Positions 45,101 to 58,100 of a stretch of DNA of 64,000 nucleotides are shown here, in pieces. Source of the stretch: Blattamonas nauphoetae (lineage: Eukaryota > Preaxostyla > Oxymonadida); contig JARBJD010000123.1 of NCBI GenBank assembly GCA_033064195.1, positions 62,001 to 126,000 of the forward strand, given 5' to 3'. A model generated the notes under the pieces. That model saw only the letters and a program-made list of their open reading frames with translations. It did not search any database and was not told the origin of the DNA. Within the stretch, counting starts at the first letter, position 1, and the number at the start of each line of letters is the position of its first letter. The translations under genes and the position numbers were made by a program.

Positions 45101-46038
45101 AGACACAAATTGAAGACGAACAGAACGTCCCGCATCAATTACCATCAAAGCAGCAAAATCAAAATCAAAATGGGTACAAAGAAATGTGGATGAACAAGCA
45201 AGCACAGTCTCCACCGATCCAACGAAAACAAGACGAATCCTCGGATGTGACCAATCATGGATACACACAGACATTCGATTCAACAAGTTCGATCGATGAA
45301 AGCAAACACAGCACGCCAGACTTTCCTCAACGGCTTCAATCAACTTCACCAACAGCAGACTCCAACAGAGAGAACAAACACAAATCGGAGGAGCCCCAGA
45401 GTGCCCACGACAGTGAAGAAGAAAGCAAGACAAGCGGCGAAAGGGATCGATACACCGCCCATCCCGAGAGCGAAACAGACAATGATGAAGAACAATCGAC
45501 AGAATCAAAGCCACAGAGCCGTCATTCTCAGTCCACCAAACCAAGTCGGAGAAGCGAACAGAGTTTTCACGACGAATCAGACCGGAGTGAACAATCAATA
45601 CAGGTTGTAAAATCGGTAGCAAGCGAGGAATCGAAGCCGAAGATGAGCAACATTCTCGACTTCGACGACTTGATGGACGACTCCGATCAGAGCACGAAAC
45701 AATCAGAACAAAACAATACTGCCAGATCAAAGTCAACTAAGTCGACAAAATCAACAAAACCAACAAAATACAGCGCAGACGATCAGTGGGTTGACGAGAA
45801 TACCTCAAGACACGAACAGGAGGAACAGGAAGAGAAGGAGGAAGAGGAAACCAGCCGTGGGCAGCGGAACGTACTGGACTTTGATGATTGGGATGAAAGC
45901 GAGGATAATAAAGAAGAGAACGACAAAGAGGCTGATATTCCCGACACCCAACGAACTGTTGATGAAGATGAAAGCGAGGAGTATGTACAACAGAACGTGC
46001 AGGACTATGATGAGTGGGATGACAGCGATGACAATTGA
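42166..46038 (+). CDS. Large Ser-rich, coiled-coil, acidic-tail protein (1,290 aa), unknown
   Basis: A single exon from ATG 42166 (MERLKRAQQMAVRDMEMGFY) to TGA 46036; the frame stays open upstream only through a GTG. Order of regions: a short conserved-looking head; a Ser/Arg-rich tract (about residues 70-155, almost pure SSS/RRR); a Pro/Ser linker; a long charged coiled coil (about 345-640, repeated EREREE/ELEREKERQ); a Pro-rich spacer; a folded pair of segments (LIPIHIDELVDSILDGMLDG; ADICEWLIEPILSEKDRLAI); and a Ser/Glu tail. The tail ends in three related acidic motifs: NILDFDDLMDDSDQ, NVLDFDDWDESEDN and NVQDYDEWDDSDDN. No enzyme motif. The architecture suggests a cytoskeletal or scaffold protein; I do not recognise the family. 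Confidence 0.75.
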   Translation: MERLKRAQQMAVRDMEMGFYQRPDSNPFAQQQVSIRRQIDNQRTQLLLAEQERVKSSISGSHETEPPHSSSSRRHRRRQHHSRSSSRSASSSSRSSSYSSSMTSRSSQSSRSSSSYSSSSEFTDYSSSSSGSRRRRRKRRSIRSKGNESNRNSTYSDQTVSSSIRAADPSSKTKYPDKTFVAFMRTSHPISPEERMKKTMLSPGNASKKQSPSNKSKQLKAQPKNTPKRRNNPPQSRAKTSQSPPKPTRSAQSPPKRSAPGKRYSAASYHPTSHSTENPINQSPPLYQNPNYSSYAQHPTHQSQPVISAPPVVQYQDGSFSRMSTSLLNVLSKAQDQLSSQTELILNAAQNREESGSDLQRRVTREMQKDYENIQLLLQREREEMEMREERRKRELALERELQKELEREKERQLERERIREIQRQKEEEREKVRRKRRKLEEEIEALKNKKQQEILKKAQALLDEEDTNTITKAPKRQKTTQESSESSEERDHSKKKKQKTDNSTLPMIVVSPPPTSTDDGVRNELRELREMILAQEREEKARRDKEEKEKIEKEAKRRERQMKRQLRAKERELAQLRQNEIDRQNEAKAKQKEQEQLEKDREEADRKERERVLQERMDLIEAERKRLEEEKIKHDHSNQSNINTSQVLPQHLTTPPPSHFYQSISVPSSPPKQVQPVRQISALEQAYRQLIPIHIDELVDSILDGMLDGLVESRSKHDVVNVMMKQRKHKQRTPLKTRTQNSTNSGSDSEPSVMLIRSNREMKPGNQSKKSSKSKGTKSSPQDPTPILIDGLPFTEVMTSKPGMVQVTSSPLINVPHSGLPIDDPPAQPPLPSVADFKRPSIPAPEPQLSADICEWLIEPILSEKDRLAIKQNRDQMQRFLVWGNQPINSPQEQAEMEREMIEHRETVRELCFFGDDLAHGIASNACDWMSRIVDETIDETIDEASKAVIHSEEILRLGRMMNKPSPQTQSYADSSKETQIEDEQNVPHQLPSKQQNQNQNGYKEMWMNKQAQSPPIQRKQDESSDVTNHGYTQTFDSTSSIDESKHSTPDFPQRLQSTSPTADSNRENKHKSEEPQSAHDSEEESKTSGERDRYTAHPESETDNDEEQSTESKPQSRHSQSTKPSRRSEQSFHDESDRSEQSIQVVKSVASEESKPKMSNILDFDDLMDDSDQSTKQSEQNNTARSKSTKSTKSTKPTKYSADDQWVDENTSRHEQEEQEEKEEEETSRGQRNVLDFDDWDESEDNKEENDKEADIPDTQRTVDEDESEEYVQQNVQDYDEWDDSDDN

Positions 46039-46184
46039 TTCATTCATTTTTGTTTGTCTTTCTTATGCAAAGTCTTCTTATTTTCTCATTTCACCTGTAT
46101 TGGTATTATTTATGATGATTTCTCGACCTCTGGGACTCACATTTTCATGTTGGTTTGATCAAAATCCATCCTCCCTTGACTCCA

Positions 46185-49100
46185 ATGACCAATGAGATTC
46201 GCTTTGTCTCAACGCCTGTCTCATCTTTGAATCTCAATAGTCTTCTTTTTGCTGTAAAACAAAGCAGAACCACACATCAGCCAATTCTAGTTGTTGGACC
46301 TCCTGGGTGTGGAAAATCAAGTACAATCGAACATCTTGCACAAATATCCCAACAAAAACTGGTCACTTTACACATAAACGATCAAACAGACTCAAAAGAC
46401 TTGTCTGGATCCTATGTTTGTACGGATATTCCTGGAGTCTTCCAATGGCACAATAGTCTCCTCGCTGACTCTGTCATACAGGGTTACTGGTTAGTTATAG
46501 ACAATGTGGAACAAGTTTCAGTTGATGTTATCTCATCTCTTATCACCCTCTTCGAGACAAACAAGCTCGTTGTTCCATCACGTGGAGAAGAGTTCCCTGC
46601 TCACCCAAATTTTCAATTATTCCTCACATTAACAACTGTATCTCGTACACACTTGGAAAAAATTTCCCATGGACTCTCCATAATTATGAGATATGCTCTT
46701 CCGGTCTATATCGACGCACTCTCTCACAACGATCTCATTTCTGTCATTAATGAATGCTTTCCCTCTCTAACAAATGATCTAATCTCAACAAGACTACATC
46801 CTCTATACGTTTCCATCCTTAAAACACTTTCAAAAAGTCAATCTATGCAAGAAAATCCATCATTATCAGACGACGTAGCTTTTCATGCAGATCCAACAAC
46901 ATCAACAATCGATGTCATGGGAAGAACACTAACACAGCGCGATTTGTTTAAGTGGTTACGTAGGTTGAATAAAACACTCCCACAGCGAATATTTCAATCA
47001 CAAAACAAAAGTTCGGTCTCTTCATCTGAAACACGCATTATCTATGATGATCACACACGCCAATCCATCATTTTGGAGACACTTGATGTATTTTTGGGCC
47101 ATCTTTCTGTTAGTCAATCACATTTAGTGAAATCTCACCCAACTCCTCTTCCAACGCCCTCACCAAGTTCCATCCGCTCGAAAGATGATACAATCCGCTC
47201 CAAAGTGATCAACACATGTTGCTCTGTTCTCGGTGTAGACACGACACAAATCGACTCTATACTTAATGCATATGTCACCCAAATCTCATCAAACAAAGCC
47301 ACCAACACTCTCTCAGTCGGCCGTTTTACTCTTCCCTTCTTCCACAAAGTCCCAAAAAAAGCCTCATCCCGTCCATTCGCACAGACCAACACATCGATGC
47401 GTGTCCTTGAGCAAATCGCTGGATGTGTCGCTTCGAACGAGGCTTGTCTCTTGGTTGGAGAAACTGGAACAGGGAAAACAACGTCAGTTCAGGAACTCGC
47501 TCGAATGTTGGGGATCGAGACTCAGGGGGCTCAGAAAGCATCTCATGTTCTGTCGATTGAGAATGCCAACTCAAAACAGGAACACAAAACACACCTCCTC
47601 GTCCACAATCTTAGCATCCAGAGCGAAGCTTCAGATCTGCTTGGCGGATTCCGTCCTCAACCCATCTCAGCCGTCATCGCTCCATTTTTCTCTCGTTTCC
47701 TTCAGCTGTTCTCGCAGGTTTTGAGTCTGAAAGCGAATCAGAAGTTTCTTCAATCGATCCAGTCTGCATTTGAGACCAAAAATTGGGTCGATACCCTCCG
47801 TCTGATGAGAGGAGGATGCCAAGTCGCCATGAAAAGGCTCCAAACCATTATCGATGATCACTCTGAGAAGAAAATGAAAATGGTGCACGATCCAACCGAT
47901 CAAATGAAATCCTGGAAAAAACTTCAGACGAAACTCCAACACCTCAGCCAACAATTTACAGATCAGTTCGCACATAAATCGCAAGACGGAGAGCAGACTG
48001 ATCAGACACCTCAAGCCGACCAACCCGGCCTCGCTTTCGGCTTTTCGTTTATCGATGGAGTGCTTGTGAAAGCCCTCCAGGAAGGACACTGGCTCCTCCT
48101 GGATGAAATCAACATGGCATCCCCAGAATGCCTCCAGTGTCTGAATTCTGTGGCTGAGAGTGACGAAGGGTCTGTTTGGGTCAGAGAACGCGCAGCAGAT
48201 GATGACGAAGATGAGCCATCCGATGTCCTCCTTCTTCCCATCAAGCGACATCCCAACTTTAGACTCTTCGGATGCATGAACCCCCCAGGCGATGCTGGAA
48301 AGAGACAGCTTCCCCATCTTCTCCGCTCAAGATTCACCGAGATCAGAGTGAATGAAATCACAGATATTAAGGAGTTGATGGCAATCTGCGAGGGGTACCT
48401 TTCCTCCGCTCAAAACCAAATGTCTTCTCAAGAACTACAGCGACTCTCTCTGAACATTTCTAAACTGTATTTGTCGCTTCGAGAGAAGGCTCGAACGGGT
48501 GAACTAACCGACTCTGATGGAAAGAGACCTCTCTACTCTCTCCGAACACTTTGCAGAGCTCTTCAACATGTTAGGCGAGTTTTGGGAATGGATGGAGAAA
48601 ACACAACCCTCATCGTTCAGAGCCGACCCGTCTATTCCATGGGAAGAGCTCTTTTTGATGGATTCATGATGTGCTTCGTCTCGTCCCTTTCTCTTAGTGC
48701 TCAAGAAAAGGCTGAACACGAAATTTTACTTCATCTTCTGGAGACTTTTCACTCAAAAACAGTTCAAGAAGACACACTCAGGAAACAACTGAAAGGACAA
48801 ATGAATTCTGTGGTGGTTTCCATCCCAGCGACAATCATCGTTAAACCCGTTCCATCAAATCAAGATATCCCCAAGCGAGAAGAGCAGAACTTCAATAAAT
48901 ACGTCGAACTCGAACACTTCTTCATCCCGACAGGCAACCAGATCCCAATCCGCGATGTGGGATACCAGGAAACCGACAGTGTCCAGAAACACATCAGAGA
49001 GATTGCACGATCAGCAGCTGGCTGCCGCTTCCCAGTTCTCTTGGAAGGACCAACATCCGCCGGAAAGACAGCCATTGTGGAATATATGGCTGCTCTGACA

Positions 49101-52100
49101 GGACATAAGTTTGTCCGAATCAACAACCACGAGCAGACAGACATCCAGGAATATCTTGGCAGCTATGCATCTGACGCCGGCGACGACTCTCTCCTCCCGG
49201 CATTTGATGACGATGATGACGATCTTTCACTCCAACCAGAAAATACATCAAACAATACTGAACAGGACCAACTTGGCCCTTCTCGTCGGAATACAGGCTC
49301 GTTCTCTCTTTCCTTCCACGAAGGTCCTCTTGTCCGAGCAGTTCGTGAGGGCTGGTGGATCGTCCTAGACGAACTGAACCTTGCCCCATCAGACGTCCTT
49401 GAGTCCCTAAATCGTCTTCTGGATGACAATCGTGAGATCTTCATCCCAGACACAGGAGAACTGATCAAGGCACATCCACACTTTATGCTCTTCGCCACTC
49501 AGAATCCTGCTGGAGGACAGTACGGTGGACGAAAGATGCTCTCTCGGGCACTTCGAAATCGATTTGTCGAAATCCGCTTTGATTCTCTTCCAAACAATGA
49601 ATTGTCAAGCATCATCAACCTCCGAACAGGACTCGCTCCAAGAACATGCGACTCTCTCATCCCAATCATGCGAGAACTCGAAACGATGCGAAGTGCCAGT
49701 AACCTGTTTGCTGGACGCGCTGGATTGATCACTCTCCGTGATCTTTTCAGATGGGGACATCGTTTTACTCGCTTCCACCCGGATCACACTGACTTTGATC
49801 CTAAACTCCACCTTGCTCGGGAGGGATGCTACTTGCTTGCTGAACGAATCAGGATTGGCGAAGAAGCTCAACAAGTCCGAACAACTATCTTCACTCTCCT
49901 GAAGGTTCTTCTCGCTCCCAGGGAAGACACAAATGATCCCAAGAAGCGCCAGTATGGGATTGAAGATGGTCAAGTGCACATGTTGTATGAAGTGACAGGT
50001 GGATGGGCACAATACAGCCAACCCAATCCTTCGAAACGACATGAATGGATGGAACAAAGAGAGATCACCTCTGGCCTCATCAGGAATCAGAGCCCATGCT
50101 TCCAAACGACACAATCTACGAATCTCTTCGTCGAGTCCGATACACTCTATTCTCTGGGAGACAGTCTCCAGGTAATTACTCCACCTCAAAACCTTCCTGA
50201 GGTTTGGTCGACACTCTCATCAAACCTGACACAGTTTCTGTTTCAGCTGTTTCCATCACTTAAACAGCTTCTTGACAGAGACGTTGAATTACACGATCTT
50301 CCACCAACACTTCAACGCTATCGTTCTATTGCATGGACACCTTCTTTTGCACGTCTCTTTGTCTTGGCATCGCGTTGTTTTGCTGCATCAGAACCGTGCC
50401 TCATCATCGGTGACACTGGATGTGGGAAAACAACCGTTGTCGAATTAATTGCAGCTTTGAACGCACAAAACCTCAACACAATCAATTGCCATCAATCCAC
50501 AGAATCTGGAGATCTTCTCGGCTCTCTTCGACCTAATCGACAAACAGCAGCATCGGATGAGAAATTGAGACTTCGTCTGGTTTCATATTTCAAAAAGTTT
50601 TCACCCGATCAAAATCTTCAAGCTCTCACGCTTGGACAACTCATCTCGAAATTCCAGGGACATTATCAAACTCTCGAATCAGCCAGTTCTGTTGATGAAG
50701 AGTCTGCCCAAATGGATGTTCGAATCCGTCGCCAAACTACACTATTCCTGTGGGAAGATGGACCTCTCGTCTCGTCAATGAAACGAGGAGACATTCTCCT
50801 CATCGATGAGTTGGCTCTCGCTGACGATGCTGTTCTTGAGCGCCTCAATTCTGTTTTGGAGCCAACGCGGACGCTCTGGCTCTCTGAGAAGGGAGGAGAT
50901 GATATTGAAGCAATCAAAGCAGTTGATTCATTCAGATTATTTGCAACGATGAATCCTGGAGGTGATTTCGGAAAGCGAGAGCTCAGTCCAGCACTTCGCA
51001 GTCGCTTCACAGAAATCTGGGCACCTGTCACGACAAACAATCAGGAAACTCAAGCCATTGTTCAGAAACAAATTCCTCCATCAATCGATCCATTCGTTGG
51101 CAATCTGATTTCAACGTTCTTCTTCACTTTCCCCTCAATCTGTGTGGCTTGTTGCCCTCAACTTTCCGAGAATTCTGTCCGGAGTCGACTTGCAGTGACC
51201 ATTCGTGATCTCTTGGCATCTGCATCGTTTGTGACCACCACAACACCGCAACTCGGAGAGATTTCTGCTTTTGTTCATTCACTTTTTTTGATCCTCCTTG
51301 ACGGTCTGGCCATCAAGACAGGATGGAACCCTGATGATTGTCTCAGGATCCGTGACAAAGCTTGTGAATCTATCCTCCTCACACTTTTTAAAGGAATGTC
51401 ACATCAACTGATCCGCTTGTCAAATCAGACCCCGACAACACATCTGGCACGAGCACACAACTCGTCGTACCCCCCGTCAATCCAAAGGCTTGTCACGATC
51501 GCCGAAAGTGAAACAACCTACGAAACATACCATTCTCTCTTGATGGACATTGTCTCGGATCGCGTATCTCTCCAGGATTTGATCATGTTTAACCATGTCA
51601 TGGACGGACAGCAGCTTACGCCAGTCAATTCCACCCAAAACAATGAATTGGTAGATCTGAAGCCAAAGGTTGGTACACAACCATTTTATATAACACCTGG
51701 TCCCATTCCCCTCACACCATCGTCATTGACGTATTTCAACTATGAGATGGAGTTATCAGAAAACAAAGCAACCTTCTCATTTGAATCACCCACAACTTCA
51801 CTCAACCTTGAACGTCTCCTGCGTGCTCTCCAACTTCCAAGACCAATACTCCTCGAGGGCGCACCTGGTGTTGGGAAGACAAGTCTCGTGTCAGCCTTGG
51901 CAAAAGCGTGTGGTTATTCTCTGACACGTATTAATCTTTCAGAACAGTCAGAAATTGCTGATTTGTTTGGAGCTGATTCACCTACGGAGACAGCTGGAGT
52001 TTTCTGTTGGACGGACGGTCCTTTCTTGCAGGCAGCAAAGAAAGGCGAATGGGTCTTGCTTGATGAGTTGAATTTGGCACCTCAACAAGTCTTGGAAGGA

Positions 52101-55100
52101 CTAAATTCGTGTCTCGATCATCGAAGAAGTCTCACAATCCCCGAGCTCTCTTTGGATCTCCCTCTCCCTCCGTCCTTCACCGTTTTTGCAGCTCAAAACC
52201 CTCATTCTCAGGGCGGAGCCCGGAAAGGCCTGCCGAAATCATTTCTCAATCGGTTCACACCCGTGTACGTGGAACAAATGACCGAAAACGATCTGACATT
52301 CATCACATCATCACTCTTCCCAGCCATTCCACAAAATGTTGTCAAATCCATGGCACATTTCACAACACAGGTCGAACATGCAACAAAAGGACGATTGCCT
52401 CTTCACAATCTCAATCCATTTGAGGATGGTGTCATCGAACGACCTCTCAACACTCTCGGGACGAACGGAGCTCCGTGGGAGTTCAACCTCCGTGATTTGA
52501 TGAGATGGTCAGAAATGCTTCTCGGCTACTGTTCTCCGGGAAGTCAGCATCTTTCCGTCCCAACTGTAACTGTCGCTGCATCTGTCTCGATGCAACACAT
52601 CTTCCTCCAACGATTCCGTTCAATGGCAGACAGACACTGTTTGATCGGGTTGTTCGAACAGATCATGGGATTTGTTCTTCATGTTGATTATCGTCCCCAA
52701 TTGATTGTTGATGACGATCAAGTGATGGCAGGTTTTGATTCACTAGAAGTTCGCCCATTTATCAATGCAGAAGAGGCCTCGGACCACTCACGATTCTCTC
52801 AGAATCTCCTCTCCTCGTTATCGCTTCCACTGTCTTCACTCATCCGAGCGGTGAATGAGAAATCAATGGCACTGCTTACAGGACCAACAGGATCTGGGAA
52901 AACAACCCTCATCCGATTCCTCGCAGGCCATACACACAACTCTCTCGAAGAAGTTTCGCTCTCACCGTCCGCAGACGTCTCGACATTGATCGGTGGATAC
53001 GAACAGACCGATATTATGCGCCACATCTCAACGGCATCAGAACATCTATCGGCTTTTGTTTCATGGCTGACTCAATTTGGGATTATCCTCAAGACACATC
53101 AGACTGTGACAACAGATCTGACGTCCACTCTCTCGTCCCTCCTCAAGATCTCTTCCTCACTTGAGACTATATTCACAGAATTGAAACAACAGGCCGAGAA
53201 CAACACCACTTTCGGACTGAAACTCAATTCACCTTTCACACAGTTCTGGATTCATTATGCCAAACTCCGGCTCCATTATGCATATCTTTCTGGAGATTCG
53301 AAAAAACTCGCAGCGTTCATCCAATGTGAACCAGTTCTGTTCTACTTCCGAAAGTCTTGCACAGTTCTCATCTCGATTTACGAGAAAACTGCTCCGAATT
53401 CACCAATGCCATCCACAGCAGGAATGTTCGAGTGGGTCGACGGCATTCTAATCAAAGCACTTGTCGATGGAAAATGGCTTGTTTTCGACAATGTCAACCT
53501 TTGCTCTCCAACGGTCTTGGATCGAATGAATCCACTCTTGGAACGAGATTCCAACGGAATCATGGAAATCACTGAGCAGGGAATTGGTTCATTTGAATCT
53601 CATACCGAAAACGATTGGGATCAGAGTTCATCAGTCGGCATCCGAAGAATCAAAGCAAATCATCGATTCAGGTTATTCTTCACAATGGATCCTCGGAATG
53701 GCGAAATCTCTCGAGCCATGAGAAACCGTGGGACAGAAATCGCTCTTCTCCCCTTCTCCGAGGCAGACCGAATGTACAGACTCGAAACTGAGCGTTATCA
53801 ACCCCACACTGCGATCGAACTCACCGATGCTCAGCGAATTTTGACACATCTTTGCTTTAACATGGCGTCTCTTCAAACTTCAGCTCAAGACTCAACCAAA
53901 GAAACCAATGCATTTTCCAGCTTCCTACGTCATCCTATTTTTGGGCAGACTCCGTCAAATCCCAGGATTGTCGAACGCTATCCCATTCCACTTCATGCGG
54001 TTACATCAAATTATTCGCAACTATCTGATTCAATCTCAATTCTAAACAAGAACGGGATTTCCGGAATCGACATTCCATTTCGGATGGCTGCTCTGATTCT
54101 GATCGTGTCATCAAGAGTGAACCATCCCCAATCTCGGTGTTCAATTCGGATTCCTTCATTCTCACCGAAGATCCTATTAACCTGGATCCAACGTCTCCGA
54201 GTATTGTCACAGAATGCAACTGAGCATTTTATCCAACTTCTTGAGGCATCGCTTCTCCAATCCTTGTTCCCATTTGACCACACACAATCCCGAAGTTTCG
54301 AGACAGTTCCTGGATCAAAGATTGTTCAGTGCGATGGACAGCACAACGAACCCTGTGAGTGTTCCTTGTTCCATACAATAGTGCAAGCTTTTGCTGACCT
54401 TGCAACAGAATCATCAACTCCATGCTCTTCCGATGATGCTCTCAGAAGTTGGACTCGGGTCTGTTTTGAGGCCCTTTTTGCACCATTCATTCATCTCAGA
54501 TTGAGCGATCAGACTTCTTGTTCGTTCAAAGCGCTCTTTCAAAGTCGACTTTCAACAGCTGTGCAGGATCGATTTGTCCTCTATGATAGCCCATCAACTC
54601 TTCGTCTGATTGACAATGGAGATGTCTCATTGATTTTTAGGACTCAAACAAGCACAGCCTTGTCTCTCCAGGTCCCGAATGGTGTCACTGAAAACATTAT
54701 TCGATCTCTGTCACCACTAATTAACGTTCTCGGGAAGGAGATATCTTCATCATTCTCTGCCACACACGTGAACCTCACCAATCTTGTTTCCAGTGTCCTG
54801 AAAAACCAGAAAGTTGCGTCACTTCCACAGCTTTCTTCTGCATTTTCACACCTATCAGCTCAATATCTCTCACAGGATCTGAGGAATCCTGTTTTGTGTA
54901 TCTCATCCTTCTTCAATGTCCTGGCTTCTCGTGATCGCATCATTGTTCCCCTCTTCCAACAATTCCTCACAGCCAGACAGTCGACAATGACCGAATCTCT
55001 CAACTTCAAAACGTTTGATTCGTACCCACTTGTTCCATTAAATGTTCCATCTCGGCTTTTATCAGATCATCTTCGATCCTCTCGACAGAACAGTGTCTCC

Positions 55101-58100
55101 ACAATGCACCTGCATCGTGTCTCAATCCTCACATCAGCCTTCGTTGATGTGTACTCTTTTCTCTTTCTGGCTCGCTTCCTCCAAATATATCACATTCCAC
55201 AAACTGACGCTCAATCATTGACACCATTACAGTGTGCTTTCCTCCTTTCAACACAGACGGAGAAAGGAAAGAACGCTCTAGTAAACAAAAACACTCGTCT
55301 AAAACAACAACATTCTCACACAAAGTCCACATCAGCTCAACATTTTCTCCAATTTGAAGATAACGCAAGCGCTCTCTTTGATATTGAAACTTTTGACAGT
55401 GTTTTAAGTATGGTAGCCACGAACGGAACTCAGACTCTGAATGTCAAACAAGAAATATATGATGACGAAGATTGTAAAAGGATAAAGATTGAAGACACGA
55501 ACGAACCAATCGCAGCATCTCTTCCGATTGGGATCACTGAGCTTGAACGATCATCACATCCGGCTTTTTGTCTCATTTATCCGTACATCACTCGCATCTC
55601 CCTCTTCACAACTCTCGTGTCCATCCAAATGATCTCCAATACGACCCTCTCAGATTCCTCTGCTGAAATCATCCAACGGTTTCTTGTGCTTCTCTCACAA
55701 GTCAAACAGTTGTGGTTGATTCTGTTGACACCATCTCGCGATCCCCAACGGTTGGACAGAGATGATTTCTTCTTGCTTGTCGAGAGCATCGGACGGTCTC
55801 TGAAGAATTTGTCCCACCAATCGGACAGCCTCTTCGAAGTCCCCCCGTCGCTACATCACTGTGAAAGCGTTCTTCTCAACGCTCTCACCGTCTCAACGCG
55901 AAGAAAACGTGGCGTATCATCACCTTCCCTCCTCACTCATTTCCAGAAATCGTATGTTTGGAAGCATCTTATTCGTCTCCAGAGAAACATTTCTGATGAA
56001 GATTCGCAGCTGTCATCAAATGTCGAATTTTCGTCAGATCTGGTGCCATATGTCGAGACACTCGAACATCACGCTCTTCTCAGCAATCGCTATCGTTCAA
56101 CAATCCAACCAAAAGTTTGGCACAAACAGTTTTCTCGAGCCGTGTTCGAACAGCGAACCCTATTTTTGAGTAAAGAATTGTCACTAAGCCAAGAATCAAA
56201 CCTTCTCCGCAGCTTCTCCCTCGTGTATCAACTCATCTCCCAGTTTATTCATCCTTTCATTGTGTCTCAAGATCCTTCTGATCTCCCTCATTCCTTCACA
56301 TCAACAGTGCAACATAATAGGGCCTCAAATATCGTCATCCTTCAACAGAGATTCCTTCAGATGATGGGACGTGTCGTTACGTTTCAAGATGAGAACGAAA
56401 AAGAGGAAACTCAAGTCTCCGGATCGGAGATGATCATCATGTCTGATCGGAGTGGAGAAGAACGCGCCAAAACATTGGCAGAGTCGCTCTCACCAACAGT
56501 CGCAACAACATTTCTTGAATCAAATGAAGCACTTTCTTTCTTGTCAGAAGTGTTCTTTGCTGCTGAGAGTCACTCTGTGTCAACATCCGTTTCATATCTC
56601 TCTTCACTCCTTCTCCCAATCCTCATCCCTTCCTCTCTCCTTCAAATGTTCACTCAAATCAAAGCATCATTGTTATGTCCTCACCTCTCGCACCAGTACA
56701 TGGATTCCAAGCTCTTTGAAGAACAGTTTCTTGATGTCGTGAAAATCATCCAATCGTTCCTCCAACAATACATGCACAAGTTCATTGAGTCTCCGAAACC
56801 GCGTCCAACTCAACCGGAAAGTCACCTTTCACTCGACGAAAACGTCGTAAACCTCCGAACTCATGAATCGGAATGTCTCTTTGATCATCCATCGCTCATC
56901 GCTCAAAGTCTTGGATTGCATATGTCGTCGATCTCCACACCATGTACTATCAGGTACATTCCAGCGTCAGTTTCGTTCGGCACACTTCTTCTGAAAGCCT
57001 CTCACGAGTTGGCCACGATCGTGGTGGAGCAGCAGCTTGTCTCTCTTCTTCCCATCCTCCACACAGTCACATCACTCACGTTGTTTCTGTCATCTCTTTC
57101 CTTGATCCAGGATACTCTTGAGAATGATCGACTCGCAGAATATCGAGCGTTCGCTCAACCACTTCTGAGGACAGCACTCACACAAAGCTCTTCCTTGCTC
57201 TCTGTCCTCCTCCCATCTTCGCAGACAAGTAGGTCGACTTGCTCAACATCTTGGATCATGTATTCGCTTCGGTCATCTGTATCAGCTCAAACTCCGCCTA
57301 TTCATCTGGACTCCACATCACTATCTCAGTGCGACATCGTGACACTTATCCAACTTTATGTCTGGGCGCTGCAGTCGGAGTTGTCCAATGAATTGACAGT
57401 GACAACCGAGTCAAACTGTTCACTGCTGTTCAGATTGTCTGTCCAAATCACATCATCAATCAAGTCCCAAATCAAATCAAGAAACGTCGAGCAACGGATG
57501 GATTCTGCACTCTCATCGATCTGCCTCCTCCTGAAAGAGGCGCCCATTTCGGATCTTCGAGTTCGAGTTGTTCACACTGGCCGAATCTTGTCACTCCTTT
57601 GGGCATATCAAGCTCTTTCCGCCAAGCCAACGGGAAGTCAGATGTTTGTGGACAGTGTATTGCAGTTTGTGGCAATTCTCTCAGTCCTCACCCCGTCGTT
57701 TCCCAAAGATCTCTCACGACCTGTCAACCAGCAAGCATTTTTGAAAACCTTGCTTGATCTTGTTCAATTGTGTTGCTTCCCCTCAAAGATTGCCCAAGAT
57801 CAATCTACAGAAGATCTCAATTCGCTGTTCCGTTTGGATTCGATGCTTCTGCATTCAAGGGAACACCGACTTGGTGCAAAGATGACCACTGGTTCATCTC
57901 TGAAAGAGTCGTTGATCAATCCGATTCTAACTTCAATCAGAATTGGATATCATCTCCAAAACAGTCCCACCAAGAATAATCTTCTCTTGGTTCAATTATC
58001 AGCCTTACTTACTGTCTACTCATCGTCGTTGCTTCTTCATCTTGTGCTTCCGACACATCCAATTGATCCCCTTGTTCAGCTCAACTTCAAGCAGCAATTC

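Noticed and set aside
45014-45736. Open frame of 240 codons opposite the coiled-coil gene
   Set aside because: Antisense to a long, clearly structured coding frame; composition is that of a reversed Ser/Glu-rich sequence.
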